Assembly: GCA_000729835.1 (NCBI GenBank)
Contig: JFHB01000178.1
Location: 1 to 64,000, forward strand
Source of the DNA: Atkinsonella hypoxylon
Lineage: Eukaryota > Ascomycota > Sordariomycetes > Hypocreales > Clavicipitaceae
Direction: 5' to 3'
DNA length: 64,000 bases
A program made the position numbers and the translations under genes. Shown here in pieces: positions 45,924 through 58,600 of the stretch. Under the pieces are notes generated by a model. That model was not told the origin of the DNA. It did no database searches and was given only the letters and a program-made list of their open reading frames with translations. Numbering within the stretch: the stretch's first letter is position 1; each line of letters begins with the position of its first letter.

Positions 45924-46942
45924 ATGAGCTCCTATTACATACCCGTCGCGACGAGTGAGGGCCACGATGGAGCTATGTATGGTGAAGGAAAGGCGCCGCT
46001 GAGCCGGTCCTGTCGATTCTCATTCATCCATGCGCTCACGAAGAGGAGTCATTTCTGGCTCAATGTGTGGCTGCTTGTCAACACTCTATGCAGTCTCGCG
46101 CTGTTGTTCATAGCTTACCCGCTAGTGAATCGAGGTTGCCAAAATCCATACACAGCTGTGCCTGCGTACTGTAAGTACCTGACAAGATTTATCACCCATA
46201 AGCTACTAATGCGATTGAATAGCTCCTGTACGCGAGGACGGTGCGGAGCGATTCATCAATACTCAGTATCGGCCAGATAGAGTTTTCCAGTCGCCGCCCT
46301 CAGATGAGGTGGACAAGGCCTGGCATGACTGGCTTCAAGGTGAGAACATCGACCTCAATGTCAAAGCAGCGAACGAGGAATGCGGCATTCTGACATGCCA
46401 CGTCAGAGCACGATCATCTATTCAAGTTCCCGATGGACAAGGCCCGACAGGTTGGATTGCCAGAGTCAGTCGAGCTGTACAATGATCCGGGCTACGGCAC
46501 ATACGGCCTCGGTGTATACCATCAGATGCACTGTCTGAACAGAATCAGGAAGTCGTTCTATCCAGAGCGCTACTATCCGGGCGAGTCCCAGCACGAGATC
46601 ATGGATCATATAAGTATGTCCCAAGGTTGAAATTTTGAGTCCTAGTTTCTCCCGGCGCTGACATTGTCAGATCACTGTTTTGATGTCCTGCGACAAGCTG
46701 TTCTTTGTCACGGAGACATTTCGGTCGTGTACTGGTGGAACCAGAATTACACAATCATTGATGAATCCGGGAATCAACAGTACTCAGAGGAGTACATGCG
46801 CCTCACCCCCGAAGAGCGGGCGACGCATTCCTTTGTCAAGTGGGATAGCAAGCTTCAATGCCGTGATATGAACGCGATTAACGCATGGGCAAAAGCAAAT
46901 CGAGTTGATGACGAGAAATACGGCGGGCAGAATGTGGACTAA
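45924..46942 (+). CDS. UstYa-like (DUF3328) oxidase/cyclase
   Basis: Four exons (45924-46170, 46223-46339, 46407-46613, 46671-46942) give 280 residues, with all phases consistent. The protein has a cytoplasmic N-terminus, one TM helix (about 44-68) and a lumenal domain. That domain carries two HxxHC motifs, YHQMHC (160-164) and HINHC (189-193, rebuilt across intron 3). These paired motifs define the UstYa/DUF3328 family, whose members carry out oxidative cyclisation and other C-H oxidations on Kex2-released RiPP peptides. Length is normal for the family. It is divergently transcribed from the KR-repeat precursor, the classic precursor-UstYa pairing of dikaritin clusters. Its substrate is inferred to be the adjacent peptide. 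No second UstYa, tyrosinase, S41 peptidase or transporter is seen nearby. Confidence 0.93.
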
Positions 46943-48412
46943 TCTAATTAGTTCTTGGAGTATTCCATAATCCTTGATCTAAGCGTGCATGTACCCCGTC
47001 TGCTTTATTAGGTCTAGTTGCTGCCGCGTATCAGAGTAATACCTGGGTAATTACGGAATAATACCCGGGCATTCAAAATGATGCCCCGTCGCAAAGTAAA
47101 CCTTAACCGACGTCTCCAAGAGACCGCGGACAAGGGTGTATATTTGTGAATGGCCCAATCTCGTGTTTAAAAATGCGTCAACGACAGACAACATCTGAGA
47201 CAAGGACTTGGGTCATGATTGGTGGTATGGTCCCCCATCGCCTGCCAGCCTGTCCTAATTAAGCATCCCGAAGCGAAGCCTGGTAAACCTTTGAGCTAGA
47301 AGGTCATGTTGACGTGATTACTGTAGGCGTCAGAGCCTATCTCAAACAGTGCTTTAAGCATAAACCACTCCCTTGAAGTTGGACTGCGGGAACATTACAA
47401 ACCTGCCCGGCTGGCTGAGCCCATTCTCGCCGAGACTGCGCACTGTCGTTGCTGCCCGCGGCACCTTTGAAATGGACGTGGGCGATGCAGGGAGCAACCA
47501 AACGCTTCCAAAGCGGCATGGACTCTTTAACTGCGGTGTAGTTATTCCGTACTTGCAAAGCAGTGGCGGAACTGGCAAGGTGTTGACAGATTAGTCGGGT
47601 CGAGAGACCATGGACGGGTGGATGGGGAGGGTGTATCGAACGACGCATCGATGCTCTTCTTGTGCCTGCAACCTGTTGTATGTGTGTAATAGCGTTACAG
47701 TCGCTAATAGTAGCCAAAGGGTCAAAGGGTCAAAGGGTCAACTCGCGAAGCGACAAGCCGGTTAAATTAGGGGCTGGTGGTGGGTGGTGACATGAACAGG
47801 TGATGTGTGTGGGAGATGAAAAATATCGGCAAATTAATATCGATCGGTACACGGTACACGTATAACTACCTAACCTACCTACCTACCTAGGTATGTACCC
47901 AACACACGCAGCGTCAAGCGTCTGGTTGCGCTCACCATGGAATAAAAGATAAAAAGGGCAAGTACGAAGGACAAGCACGGAGGACAAGCAGGTAACAACT
48001 ACGGGGCTCCAGTGCCACAACCCTTTCCGTGGCCAATGTCTGGTCTGCTATTAAGTCTGCTACACGAATGCTCCAGCGCCCTTGTACAGTGTAACTTTCT
48101 ATCGCCACAGTTGGCCCGGATGTCCGCCAGGCTTCCATCCTCCATCTCCCGACGGTCCCGACGCGAACTTGGTTCTTTTTTTTTATTTTTTAGAGAAGCT
48201 AAATCTTGCATTACGACACTAGCACAGGACCAACGGGAATAAATCAGTAGAGATCATGGCAGAGCCCCTTCGTCTCAACTGACTTTGGTGGTCATTCCAC
48301 GGCGACATGAGTAGTAGTATATATATATATACCTGTATAAATATGTATATGTATATAGAAGCATATATATATATATAATATTAATCGTCCACATGCATTA
48401 GGGGTATATGAA
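46943..48412. other. Intergenic region
   Basis: About 1.5 kb between the stop of the UstYa-like gene and the stop of the GPCR gene. It contains TACGGAATA-type motifs (47052, 47543), a GGGTCAAA triplicate (47715-47741), an ACCTACCTAGGTA stretch (47873-47895) and AT repeats (48316-48381). No gene supported. Confidence 0.4.
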
Positions 48413-49801
48413 TCATGAATTACGCATGCGAAAGAATTCACTCCGATTAGTCCATATCAAGGATATATCTTTCCTCATCTGCTCACTGTATCCATACGTC
48501 AAGGCATTAACGAAGCCGACGAATTGCGTCGAGGCCTGCATGACCGTCAGCCAACGGGGCGAGGAGCCAGATATAGACTCCACCAAGCGGTTGGCCATTC
48601 CCGGTATCCAGAGAAGAATATAAGCTATAGGATAACCGTTCATCAATAGCATCCTCCTCACATTAGGAGGCGCGGGCATCTTGGTGATCGGGACTGGGTC
48701 TGAAGTGGACGACTTTGGAATGTCGCTAGGTGAGAAAACCTTGGGCAGGTAGCTGCGAATCGACGAACTACCGGCTTTCTTCGTGTCGCTGGAAGGACAG
48801 CTTTTGTCGCATTCTTCCGTCCTGAGAGTTGGACTCGGCAGTGACTGTAGCTCATGGTTGAGGGAGTAGCTTTGCGCCACGAGTATGCCCTCGGAATCGG
48901 AGTGCACCTGCGTCCCACCCTCGTCACTTCCGCTAGGCTTGCTGCTGCGCATGGACGACCAAGTGTTGCCAACCCTGAATACGCCAAAGACCCGAGTAAG
49001 CCGAATATAAATGCATGTGTAGATTATAATTGTGGTGATGAAAATGGCAATCCGCCAGCCGTGTGTGAGCGCATAACGAAGAACCAAGTGATCTGGCCGA
49101 ATCCAGCACCAATTTCCACTGACATGGCCATACGCGTCAAGCCCCCAGCCGATGTTGCCTGTCGAGTTTCAAACGTAAGCAAAAGCAACGAGGACTTGGG
49201 CCACGGGAGTCAGGGGGGACTATTGTGATTGCGCAATGCCAACGTACTGGTAATCAGACCTGGGATCCAGGCGGCAAGGCAAACCAGGATCTTGCTGCGC
49301 GTCGATGCATTGCTCAATATGTGAGTTTGAAAGACGGTCAGCAAGACCACGATGGAGATGATAAGAATGGTGAAATCGACAGTCTGGACAGTGAGCTGGC
49401 CAACCCAAGCATTAAGGACGCAGCCTGGCGTTGCCTCAGCCTTTGAATTGTGGGTGTAGCCATTGGCCAGGACGACAGCGCCGGATATCGTGTTATTGAG
49501 GCTGTTGATGCAGTCTGCAACATGATTTTTGGGTCAGACAAGTCGATTTATCGAAAACGCAAGCAAAGCAAAGTCATCCAAGCAGGGCGATGTGAAAACA
49601 GGCAAGGGCATATAAGGGGGAAATAGGCGAGAAAGTACCTGCGACGAGGAGATTGAAGATGAGAGCATGTCGGAAGTGTCGCTTCGGTGGAAATGTGACA
49701 TGCAAGATGAGGGCGCCAGACGAGGCGAAGCAGGAGAGCAATGATCCCACAAAAGTTGGAATGGCAATGACCTCGACTATCTTGTTCCGCGAGTCAGCCA
49801 T
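48413..49801 (-). CDS. cAMP-receptor-like / Git3-like G protein-coupled receptor
   Basis: Three exons (49801-49639, 49514-49248, 49158-48413) give 391 residues. Seven hydrophobic segments are visible: five before a ~120-residue Ser-rich third cytoplasmic loop, two after it. Family marks include FRHALIFNLLVADCINSLNN (TM2) and a second extracellular loop DAYGHVSGNWCWIRPDH, whose Trp-Cys-Trp is typical of fungal class V (cAMP-receptor-like) receptors. The TM6-TM7 part has NGYPIAYILLWIPGMANRL. Such receptors couple to Galpha and cAMP signalling in nutrient sensing and development; the ligand is unknown. The gene appears intact. It is the nearest gene to the right of the RiPP pair, but nothing in the sequence ties it to that pathway. 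Confidence 0.88.
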
Positions 49802-50115
49802 TTGTTCGTGCTCTTCTTGCTCTTGCTCTTGCTCTTGCTGGTTGAAGAAGAAGCCCGAGGTTCCTCATCATCCCGTCAAAAGCAAATCGAGAGAGGGGTG
49901 GAACAAGACTATAGAAAAGAAGAAGAAAAAAGAACGAAACGAAACAAAAGACGAGAAAAAAAGAAAGCAGCTGGTGCACAGGCGCATCCGCGATTTTCAT
50001 ATTCGTTGCCATTGCCTATTAGTTACCGTACCGCCAAAAAGTGTGACCGAGGGAGGGGGTGAGGAACTTTGAAGCGCGTGGCAGCGCGAACCAATGGCTG
50101 TCCCATGCTTTGCAT

Positions 50116-50167
50116 CACACATGCCACATGCCACATGCCACATCCCACGTCCCACGTCCCACATCCT
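50116..50167. repeat. Short GCCACAT/CCCACGT tandem repeat
   Basis: Seven-base units CACATGC, CACATCC and CACGTCC are repeated about seven times upstream of the orphan small gene. It is simple sequence, probably non-functional. Confidence 0.7.
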
Positions 50168-50366
50168 ACCACAGTCTTCCACTAACTACCTAGTTACGAC
50201 ATCTCCAGTTTCCCCCCCGTTCCCCCGGTCCCAGCCCCCGGGTCGCAAATGTCTCCAAGTCTCCAGTTTACGCACCTAGGTAGGCAAGGTGCCTCTCAAT
50301 GTGGCACCTTGTGGCATCCCACTCCCGTCTGCAACGTATCAAAAACGCTGCCAGGCACCAGGAGCC

Positions 50367-50661
50367 ATGCTTACCATGTTTTCAACGGCAGATGGCTTGA
50401 CGGATCCCAGCCCTTTCGATGACCTCGCGCGCGAGAACACCAAAGGTTAGTCCTCGTTGGCCCTTGTCAGCCCTAATATAATAACACCTACCAGGCGCTG
50501 AGGTTTCGAGGACACCGAGGACCTCTAGGAAGCAAGCCAAGACGGCGTCTGGAGTCAATCGAGCGGGTTCCGAACTCCGTACAGTAGCGCGACAATACGA
50601 TGCCGCGGATCAGAGCCGATCTATACACGGGATTACGTACAGCAACCGTTACTTAAAGTAA
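50367..50661 (+). CDS. Orphan two-exon small protein or 5' gene fragment
   Basis: Exon 50367-50445, a 49-nt intron (GTTAGT...CTAATAT...CCAG) and exon 50495-50661 give 81 residues. The product has an acidic N-terminus (TADGLTDPSPFDDLARENTK) and a basic middle (SRTPRTSRKQAKTASGVNR). The clean splice signals, including a CTAAT branch-like motif, and the ATG context argue that this was once a gene. The early stop and lack of a folded domain suggest it may be the surviving 5' end of a longer, degraded gene. No family recognised. Confidence 0.4.
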
Positions 50662-53578
50662 ATAGAGAACCTTCTCCGTACCGTCTTTTCCATCGTTCTA
50701 AGACCGCTTCGGTCTTCGGTCTTCGGTCCGTGGAAACTCTAAACCATTTGACTGCGCGCCAACCAATTCGAGACGGCCCGAGTGCCCGGCGTGCTTGAAG
50801 AGGGGGAGTTGACACAGACCGCAGAGCAATGTAACAATGATAAGACAGACTACTTGGCTACCTGCTACCAGACACGACCAGACATTTTGGGTATCATGCG
50901 CGAGGGGCCATATGGAGATGGAGGGTCTGCGGTACTTATATTGCAGCTTAAATCGGTATGCAAGAAGAAGTACCTTGTATGGCAAAATGGTCGTCGGCAG
51001 CACATGCGTTCAATAATTCACACAAGAGAGCCCAGAATTACAACGGCCGTCTTGCCACACAATGCTGTGACGGTTTTTGGCCCCCCCCCCTTTTTTTTTG
51101 GTTTCTCGTTTTCTTTCTTTCTCTGCGGCCCAATCCACCACAGTCGCGCATTTCTCAAGCTTCCAAGTTCAGTCCCGCCTTGGTTTCATGTCTGTTTTCA
51201 TCAAAGAGGAATCACGGCGACACTCCAGTCAGATCCTTCAGTGCCTAGGTATCAACCGAGGTAGTATGCTCTGCATATGACAGACCGTGACGGCAGTTCA
51301 AAATGGATGGATCTGCAGGCATACATGAATATGCGTGCGTATGAACAAACCATGGTCGCCGCCCGCCAGCCTGAACGACGGATCGAGCTTCATGCACGTG
51401 GTGGCGCCCGCACTATACCACCCATGGGTTGATCTGAAACACGGGGCTGTCTCGCTAAAAGATGCTATGACATCGGATCAGGAGAGCCGGATAGACTCTG
51501 ATCTTGCAAAACACTTTGGCAAATGCTATCTCCGTGGAGATGAAATAGCTCTCTCCACACGACCCTTGTACGCGCGATGACCTTGAATTGCAACGATCTA
51601 GCGGCGAATGACGCATGACGGGTACTTCAAGTCCAACACAAAATTTACCGCGAAAGTCAGTACCTGGGACTGTTGCTCATGAACTGGCACTTGATGCTTG
51701 TTGGTACCTACATGACTAGAGCCTCATCGTAGTTAAGGAGATGTTCGGCGCCGTTCATCTCACTACGTGCATGGCTATTTCAACTTCCACGTGGGAACTC
51801 TTGCGGCTAAATCCTTCAAGCTGGGGTTACGCTGCTAATATTGTTTTTATCCCCGTAGCATCGCGTGATTCATATAGAGAGACGGAAGGCGACTGCCCAA
51901 TTACACAGTTCAGGTACTGTCGTCACACTAGGGTATTGCTCACATCTTGTAATGGTCAGACTACAGAAGCAAAAGGATAACGGGCCGGTCCTTTCAACAA
52001 AGCCGGGAACCAACAAAAATAGATTTTATCAATTCATGCGGGCCAAGCTTGGAGGCCAATCTCCACGGGCATGCAAGTACCGCACTGGACCTAACCAAAT
52101 CGAGGTTAGTGACTTTTAGTGCGATCTACCTCTAAAAGTGCCCTTAATGTTTCTCTTTATACTACAACGCCCTTTATATTAGTAGCGCTATTATATGATA
52201 GCGCTTAAAGCGTGTTTTTTAATGTCTTTTTTTTTTTTTGTAAAATAGAGACAAATAGCTATTACTAGTAGTATATAGTAGTTCTTGCATTGATAAAAGA
52301 ATTATTATTAATTAAAGCTATTTCTAAAAGGGCTATAAGGCTGCAGCTGCAGCTATTGTAGACAGCCAAGTAGCTTAAAAAGAAACATCGGAGGTACTTC
52401 GACACTAAAAATAGGTGTGCAGGGACCCTTCTACTTCCGGTTAGGTCCAGTGCGTTATTTGCGTGCCCAATCTCCACCACAACTCATCACCGTAGCCGGA
52501 TACAGCCGGACACAGCCGGACATAACCCAACCGCATCACGCATCGTCTCTGCTGGGGGAGTGGTCTGATAGCCATTGCTGGCCAGTATGTGTGACAACCA
52601 CACCACGTTCTTTTTTCCAGCGTTGCACTCAAAATATGCAAAGGTACCGTGAGCAAAACCAGCACACATCAGTTCCTACGACACACGAAGGCATGCCACC
52701 TGCCTGAGCAGGTATTCTGGCGCCATGGGAGAAAGCGAAATAGACAACGCCTTCTTTGGAGCCCTACGCCCCCCCCCCCCCCTCCCCTAACGAGATTGGA
52801 CTAGACTCCAGCATCTAATTCTTTGTTGAGCAAGTGCCTGAAATTACCGTACGGCCTGAGGTCTCTCGCGCGCGCCAGACACTACACACCCCCGAGTGCC
52901 GGTGATTTGTCAACGGACAACCTACCTAATGTACTCAGCCACGAGCGGTCAGCCCATGTGCGTACATCAATGCGTGAATGAATTCAACCACCTGGCAGAA
53001 GTCATCTCCATGGTTCCTTAAGCCCGGGAGACAAAGCTGCAAAGAAAACGCCTGTAGTTGAACGTCTAAGCGTTTCTACATAAGTAGCGACGTGTGAGCT
53101 CGGAAACCCTTGCGAGGACTTGCGGAAGAAGGTTGGGTTCCCTCCCCCTGTTACAGGAGACTATTGTCGCTTAGATTAAATCCGCCATTCCGCTGGAACA
53201 TGTGATAGCCATTCAATTAAGAAACGCACCATGTTTGATATTGTTTTAGATTAAAAATCTCTCATGATATACATACCCGTCATGTACTTCCGGTTTTCAA
53301 TGCCACAGTAGTGACCGCACGAGTCCAATGTCATGATCCGGGGACCGGGGGAAGGCCAGGAAAGGGAGGGTTGCTTCCTGGGCCTTTGAAAAAAAAAAAC
53401 CCCCATGCTGGTTGTTATAGAGTGCGAACTCTCATGTATATATTATATTACGCCATGTCTATCTACGTACGTATTTAAAAACACTTGCCTGTGGATTGTA
53501 ACCCAAAAAATATAATCAAAAATCGAGGGGTGGCTACACCGTCCAAACAAACATGCTTTAGTACGCTCAGTACTTCAT
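50662..53578. other. AT-rich gene-poor region
   Basis: About 2.9 kb without a supportable gene. The stretch 52130-52400 is strongly AT-rich and looks like decayed repeat DNA. Homopolymer C and T tracts occur at 51077-51100, 52229-52240 and 52769-52783. Confidence 0.4.
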
Positions 53579-55653
53579 TTAATATTCATCCTTCTCGGGC
53601 CAGTAGTGGTTGACCACGGGATCACTGGTCTTGTTGCCATACGCATCTCCGCCGTACGTGAGATAACCACTCACGTAGGGCGGTGCCGAAAACTTCTTCT
53701 TGATGTCCTCTGCGTCGCCAAATACCCACACCGTGTTCATTCCCATGACGGCGTGCTGCGCGATGTGGCAATGCATCATCCATGCGCCGATGTTGTCCTC
53801 CGTCACGCGGATGCGCCACGCCCTCCAACCGTTGGACGTGTGCGGCGCGGCGCGCTTCTGATATCGATACAACATGGTCGTGTCTCTGCGCAAAGGCGGT
53901 TTCGACTGAAAGTGCTTCTCGTTCTCAGACGCGTTGTAGATGCCTTCTCCCGCTCCGAGGTCAAGGCCATGGACACCATGCATGTGCATCGGATGGACGT
54001 CGAAGCCACCACTAAATCCGCTGTTGCTGATCCAGACAATGTCCAACACCTCGCCTACTTTTGCTGGGAACGTCTTGCTTTCAGGGTCGAAGCCGCCGTT
54101 TTGCAATGCAAGGTCGTAGTTTGGACTCTGGCCCGAAAGGTACATCTGAATGAGGTAAGGCACTTGGTTTGACCCTGCCTGAATATTTTCTCGCCATGAG
54201 AAGCCGTTTTGCCTGCAAAGAAAAGGTCAATTAATACAATAGTGCTGGTTCGATGAGATATTACCCCTTGGAGAGGTTATATGATGCGCAAGTGGGGATT
54301 CCTGTTGTGCCAAAACTTACACCCACACCATGCTGCCGTTTATCACACCGTTGACATAGACTCCGGTCTCCATCTTCTGGTTGACTTGGATGAAAACAGT
54401 GCGAGTGACTTCTGACAGCCGGGGAAACTCATCCTTCGCATATGGCAACAGGGGATGCAGTTTATATTCAAGGTAGGTACTCGTCTCGTTCGTAAGCGTG
54501 ACCGGGGAGGTGCTCGGAAGAGTGGGCGGCAGGCGACTTCGTGAATGAGGCATTTTGTACCGTAACAAGGCGTATCCGGTAACCGACACCGGTCGTTCAC
54601 GACTCTCATATCGGATCCAATATTGTGTCTTTTCGCGGGATCGAATCTCGTGTGCGGATTTCGTCTTGAGCAGAAAGCTGAATCGTTGTCCGGAAGCGAC
54701 TTGTATGTAATCGATCGGTACGGGCTCGGTATCTGCACCATCTGCCTCGATGACGAGCAGCTCATCGTGATCCTCGATGCCCATCAGGACGAGAGAGATA
54801 GCAGTGGCGCCAATGACGCGAAGTCGGTATGTTTTCCCTGGCTCGACATCCACAATGTACGGCGCGCAGGAGGGATCGGCGGCATTTCCAAATCCAGACG
54901 TGCCACTAGAGCCTTGAATGATGATGGCCTGAGGTTCGCCCGACCATTTGAAAGGATTTCCAAGCAATCCAGACACTATTTCCTGATCGGTCTTGTTATA
55001 ATAGTCGCCGACGAGTAACGTGACTTCGTGGTCGTACTTCTGCGGGGGCGACTTCGCGTCCTGGACGACGAGCGCACCGTAGGCGGTGATTTGTTCAATA
55101 CCCACATGCGCGTGGTAATAAAACGTTCCTGAATCTCCCATCAGCGGTCGAATTTCGTAGTCGAAGAATTCTCCTGCCGCAATCGGCCACTGGCTCACAA
55201 GCGGCGTGCCGTCACAGAACGGCGCTGCCCGTTGACTCAGCCCGTGCCAATGCTACAGCAAATTAAAGTCAGCCACGAGAGTTTTTTTTTTTTTTTTTTT
55301 TTAAAAAAAAAAGAAAGAATTTCGGACAAGTTTTGGTGCAGGTTATATTTCGTCTTTGCTTTATTTTCGAGAGTGCTGTAACCGTGGGCATATTGACGTA
55401 CCATGGTGAGATTCTCGTGCCTCATGCAATTGTACACGCGGATCCATGTTGTATGTCCTTCTCGCAGATAGAGTGGTGGTCCAGGTGATGTTCCGTTAAT
55501 CACAACAGATGGTCTGACTTCGCAGTTGATTTTGAGATTCTTCTCAGTCACCTCCAGCACGTACTCCGGCTCAAAGCTCTCATCGTGGACTCTGAACTCG
55601 GCAATTGCGGCGCCAGCCCAAGCGGCTAATGAGATGACGCGGGACAACAGCAT
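53579..55653 (-). CDS. Secreted multicopper oxidase (ascorbate-oxidase/laccase-like)
   Basis: Exons 55653-55402, 55252-54321 and 54212-53579 give 605 residues, phases consistent. A signal peptide (MLLSRVISLAAWAGAAIA) precedes three cupredoxin domains. All ten copper-ligand His plus the T1 Cys are present: HWHG (85-88), HAH (131-133), HPMHMH (468-473) and HCHIAQH (542-548). Met at 553, ten residues after the Cys, is the likely T1 axial ligand. Such enzymes oxidise phenolics, ascorbate or metal ions with reduction of O2 to water, outside the cell. Overall pattern fits fungal ascorbate-oxidase-like MCOs. Intron 1 (149 nt) contains a T/A-homopolymer stretch. ATG 55653 is chosen for the signal peptide rather than the in-frame ATG at 55689. 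Confidence 0.92.
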
Positions 55654-58600
55654 CCTGTCTTGTAACCAAATCGGCCGCATAGACAACAAGACAAAGAACG
55701 GCCTGCTCCTAGTTCAATTGCAAGTGCCAGGAAGCCGACAGACTATAACCCAAAGAAAAACAAACCAAATTGACAATGAAAACCCGCAATGCCTGCCGAG
55801 GTCATGGCGCAAATTAGCTACTGCGTACTTCACTCTGTCCTCGGCTGAGCCGATGCCGCTTACTCAAGCTATTGAAGCACTCTGGAAGCTATTTCTGCGA
55901 GTCTTCGGAACGCCCCATGCCGATGTCAGACCCTGCAGGCCTACGGGCTGACCGACTAGTCAGTCTCGTATGTGCTTGAAGCTGAACTCAGCCTTAACTA
56001 CGAAGTACAGTCTGCCTCGCTGACGCTGGCGAGGTGGCCATATTGAAGTCATTTGCCGTTCTAGCCGGTCCTGCCTTTAGTATACAGCAGGACCCGTCCT
56101 ATATTCTACCACCACGTCTACCAAGCACGGAGAGAATAACGAATACTGACGGCTTCTGCCCGCAGACTCGGTAGGCAGAACACATTCAACTTTCTTATCC
56201 CTATGCTAAATCAGACATGCCAAGGACCGCTTATCACGATGCCCGAAATTGCAATATAATCCTTATAGAATACGCTAACTATACATTGCTCTACGACGTT
56301 CCTTTTACGCACTTTGGTATAATTCGCTAGGTACCTTAGACGAGATTAGTAGCGTAGAAACTAATCTTCTTTGATTGGTTCTTTTGGCCCTTGTCATGTA
56401 GATCTACCACATAATTCCAGGGTTAGAGTGTACATATATGTAAGGATCGTCGGCCTAAAGCCCTTGGGCCACTCACAGTTCAGCCGTTTGGCGGGCTTTG
56501 TGGAGTCGTACTCCGGGCCCAATCGAAGCAGAGGCTTTGCATACTGCTCCGTACTATGCTCCGCTCCTGTGAGAACCTACCCAGGTACCTCGGTGTACCA
56601 ACCCAGGTAGGCAGGTAGGTACAACAAGGTGAAACGTGACTCTCGACAGTGCTTGCTCCGGGACCCCTTTAATTTTGTCTCTTTGTCAGACCGCAAGACT
56701 CCAAGCGCGTACGTGATGTATTACTCAAGAGGTACTATTCTTGAGTATTTACTATGTCTCCTTGAGGACCATAAGGCTCCAGGTACAAATCTGACAGGGC
56801 TCGGTCTAATCAAAATCATCGCTGTAAGCGGTATATCTTCTTCCATACTAAAATTGTACTATGATAAAAGTACCAGCAATGGTCTAAGTTATACTCCGTA
56901 CAGAGGAACATCGTACGTCTTACAACCCCACCGGCTTTCAGGTGCCTCCGCCCGTTGATTAAGGGCATCGTTAGCCCGCTGCTAGCGGCGTTGCTAGAAG
57001 GGAAGAAATTACTGCGTTACAAGCTTTAACAATAAAAGGGTTAAATTCCTGCATTCGTTCCTTAATAGGCTTAATATTACGGAATAGGCCCGTAGGTGTT
57101 ATTAGCCAGCTGCTTGTAGCTGCCGCAGTTAGTAATAAATTTACATTTATTACTAATTAAAGACCCTCATTATTAAGGGCTCTGCTCGCGAGGTCTATGC
57201 AGCTGTAGCTTGTAATACATTGCGATAGTTGAATTTAAGGTGTTCCTGGAACCGTTATAGCTACTCTATTATCGTCGGTAGTAGCCCAAACGCGTTATAT
57301 AGAGCGTGTATTCCGTGATGGTTTCGAAGGTTACCCAAGGTCACTTGGGCGCCCCTGATGAACGGTAATAAAACTGGGTCCCCGTACCTGAAGCCTTATG
57401 GTCCTCAAGGAAATGAGGTCTTTTAGCAGGGGCAGTAGTTTTGTGGAAGCATTGTTATATTAGTACGGAATACGGAGTACAAAACGGCAAAAAGTTACAC
57501 GAGCCGCGAGCCACCCACACCGCCATTATCGACCGCCCCTTTTCAACGAAACCGGGGGGGCCTAAATATCCAACCGTAGATTTCAAATTTCCAACTGGAC
57601 TTAACTATATTATCGCTAAAAGCCGCAATAAAACATGCAGTTTTTGCCTAAATATATACATCCTTACTGCTGTAAGAACTTCCTAGTATAGAAGGAAGTA
57701 TTAAAGATACTTTTGTGTAGGAATTAAACTCAAAGTGACTAATCTAGATATAGCTAAATCCTGTTGGAATTTTGAAATCTACGGTTGAATAACTATTTAC
57801 GAAACTTGTCGAATTTGAAGCTAAAGCTACCGGGATTCTTCGGTTTTACGGCAAATGACCCATTTGCCGCACAATACCCCGGGAAAATGCAAAGACACAA
57901 GGTACGGAATACAGTCGAACACTTCACACCGAAAAATTGTCTAATAAGGTTATCCCATAACATTCACATTGCTTTAGCTAGTCATATGAAAAGAACGGAG
58001 ACTAAAATCTATCGAACCAACATTGCATTATCTATTCCGTGGTTTTATCACTAAAAGTTACAGCCTAATGGCCTGCAAAATTTGTGTTGTAGTTTCGTGC
58101 GTCGTGATAAACATACAATTTGCCCCGTTATGTATTTCTGTAAAATATCCAGGGATTGTCTTGTTTGAGCTGCATCAGCCGAAAGTTTCAGGGTTCGCCT
58201 TCCAAGTGGTGCGATATTATCGTTTGCCCTCTTGACTTTCGCTTGCTCTTTGTTCAATGCTCAAATTGTTCTAGAACCTTTAGTTGTTCATGCTTTGGCC
58301 TAACAAGTGATGTCCCCGGGGAATGCTCCGTACGCAAATAAGAAGGTATAAAATAGCGATAGAAAGAACTAATCCTTCAATACAGCAGTAAGTATTGTAC
58401 CAGAGGAGATCTAAGATAGCCGCTTACAACCAATTGTAAGACGTCCCAGCAATAGGGCCCCTAATTATCATACAACTTGCATGGGGCAAAAGGGTAGCAT
58501 CCGCAGTGCGTTGGTGCCCGAGGCTCAGACCATCGTAACGAGGAACACTTCTGACGTCGGGAACGCCGTCGCCGACGCCGTCGCTTCAATGGAGCGGGTA

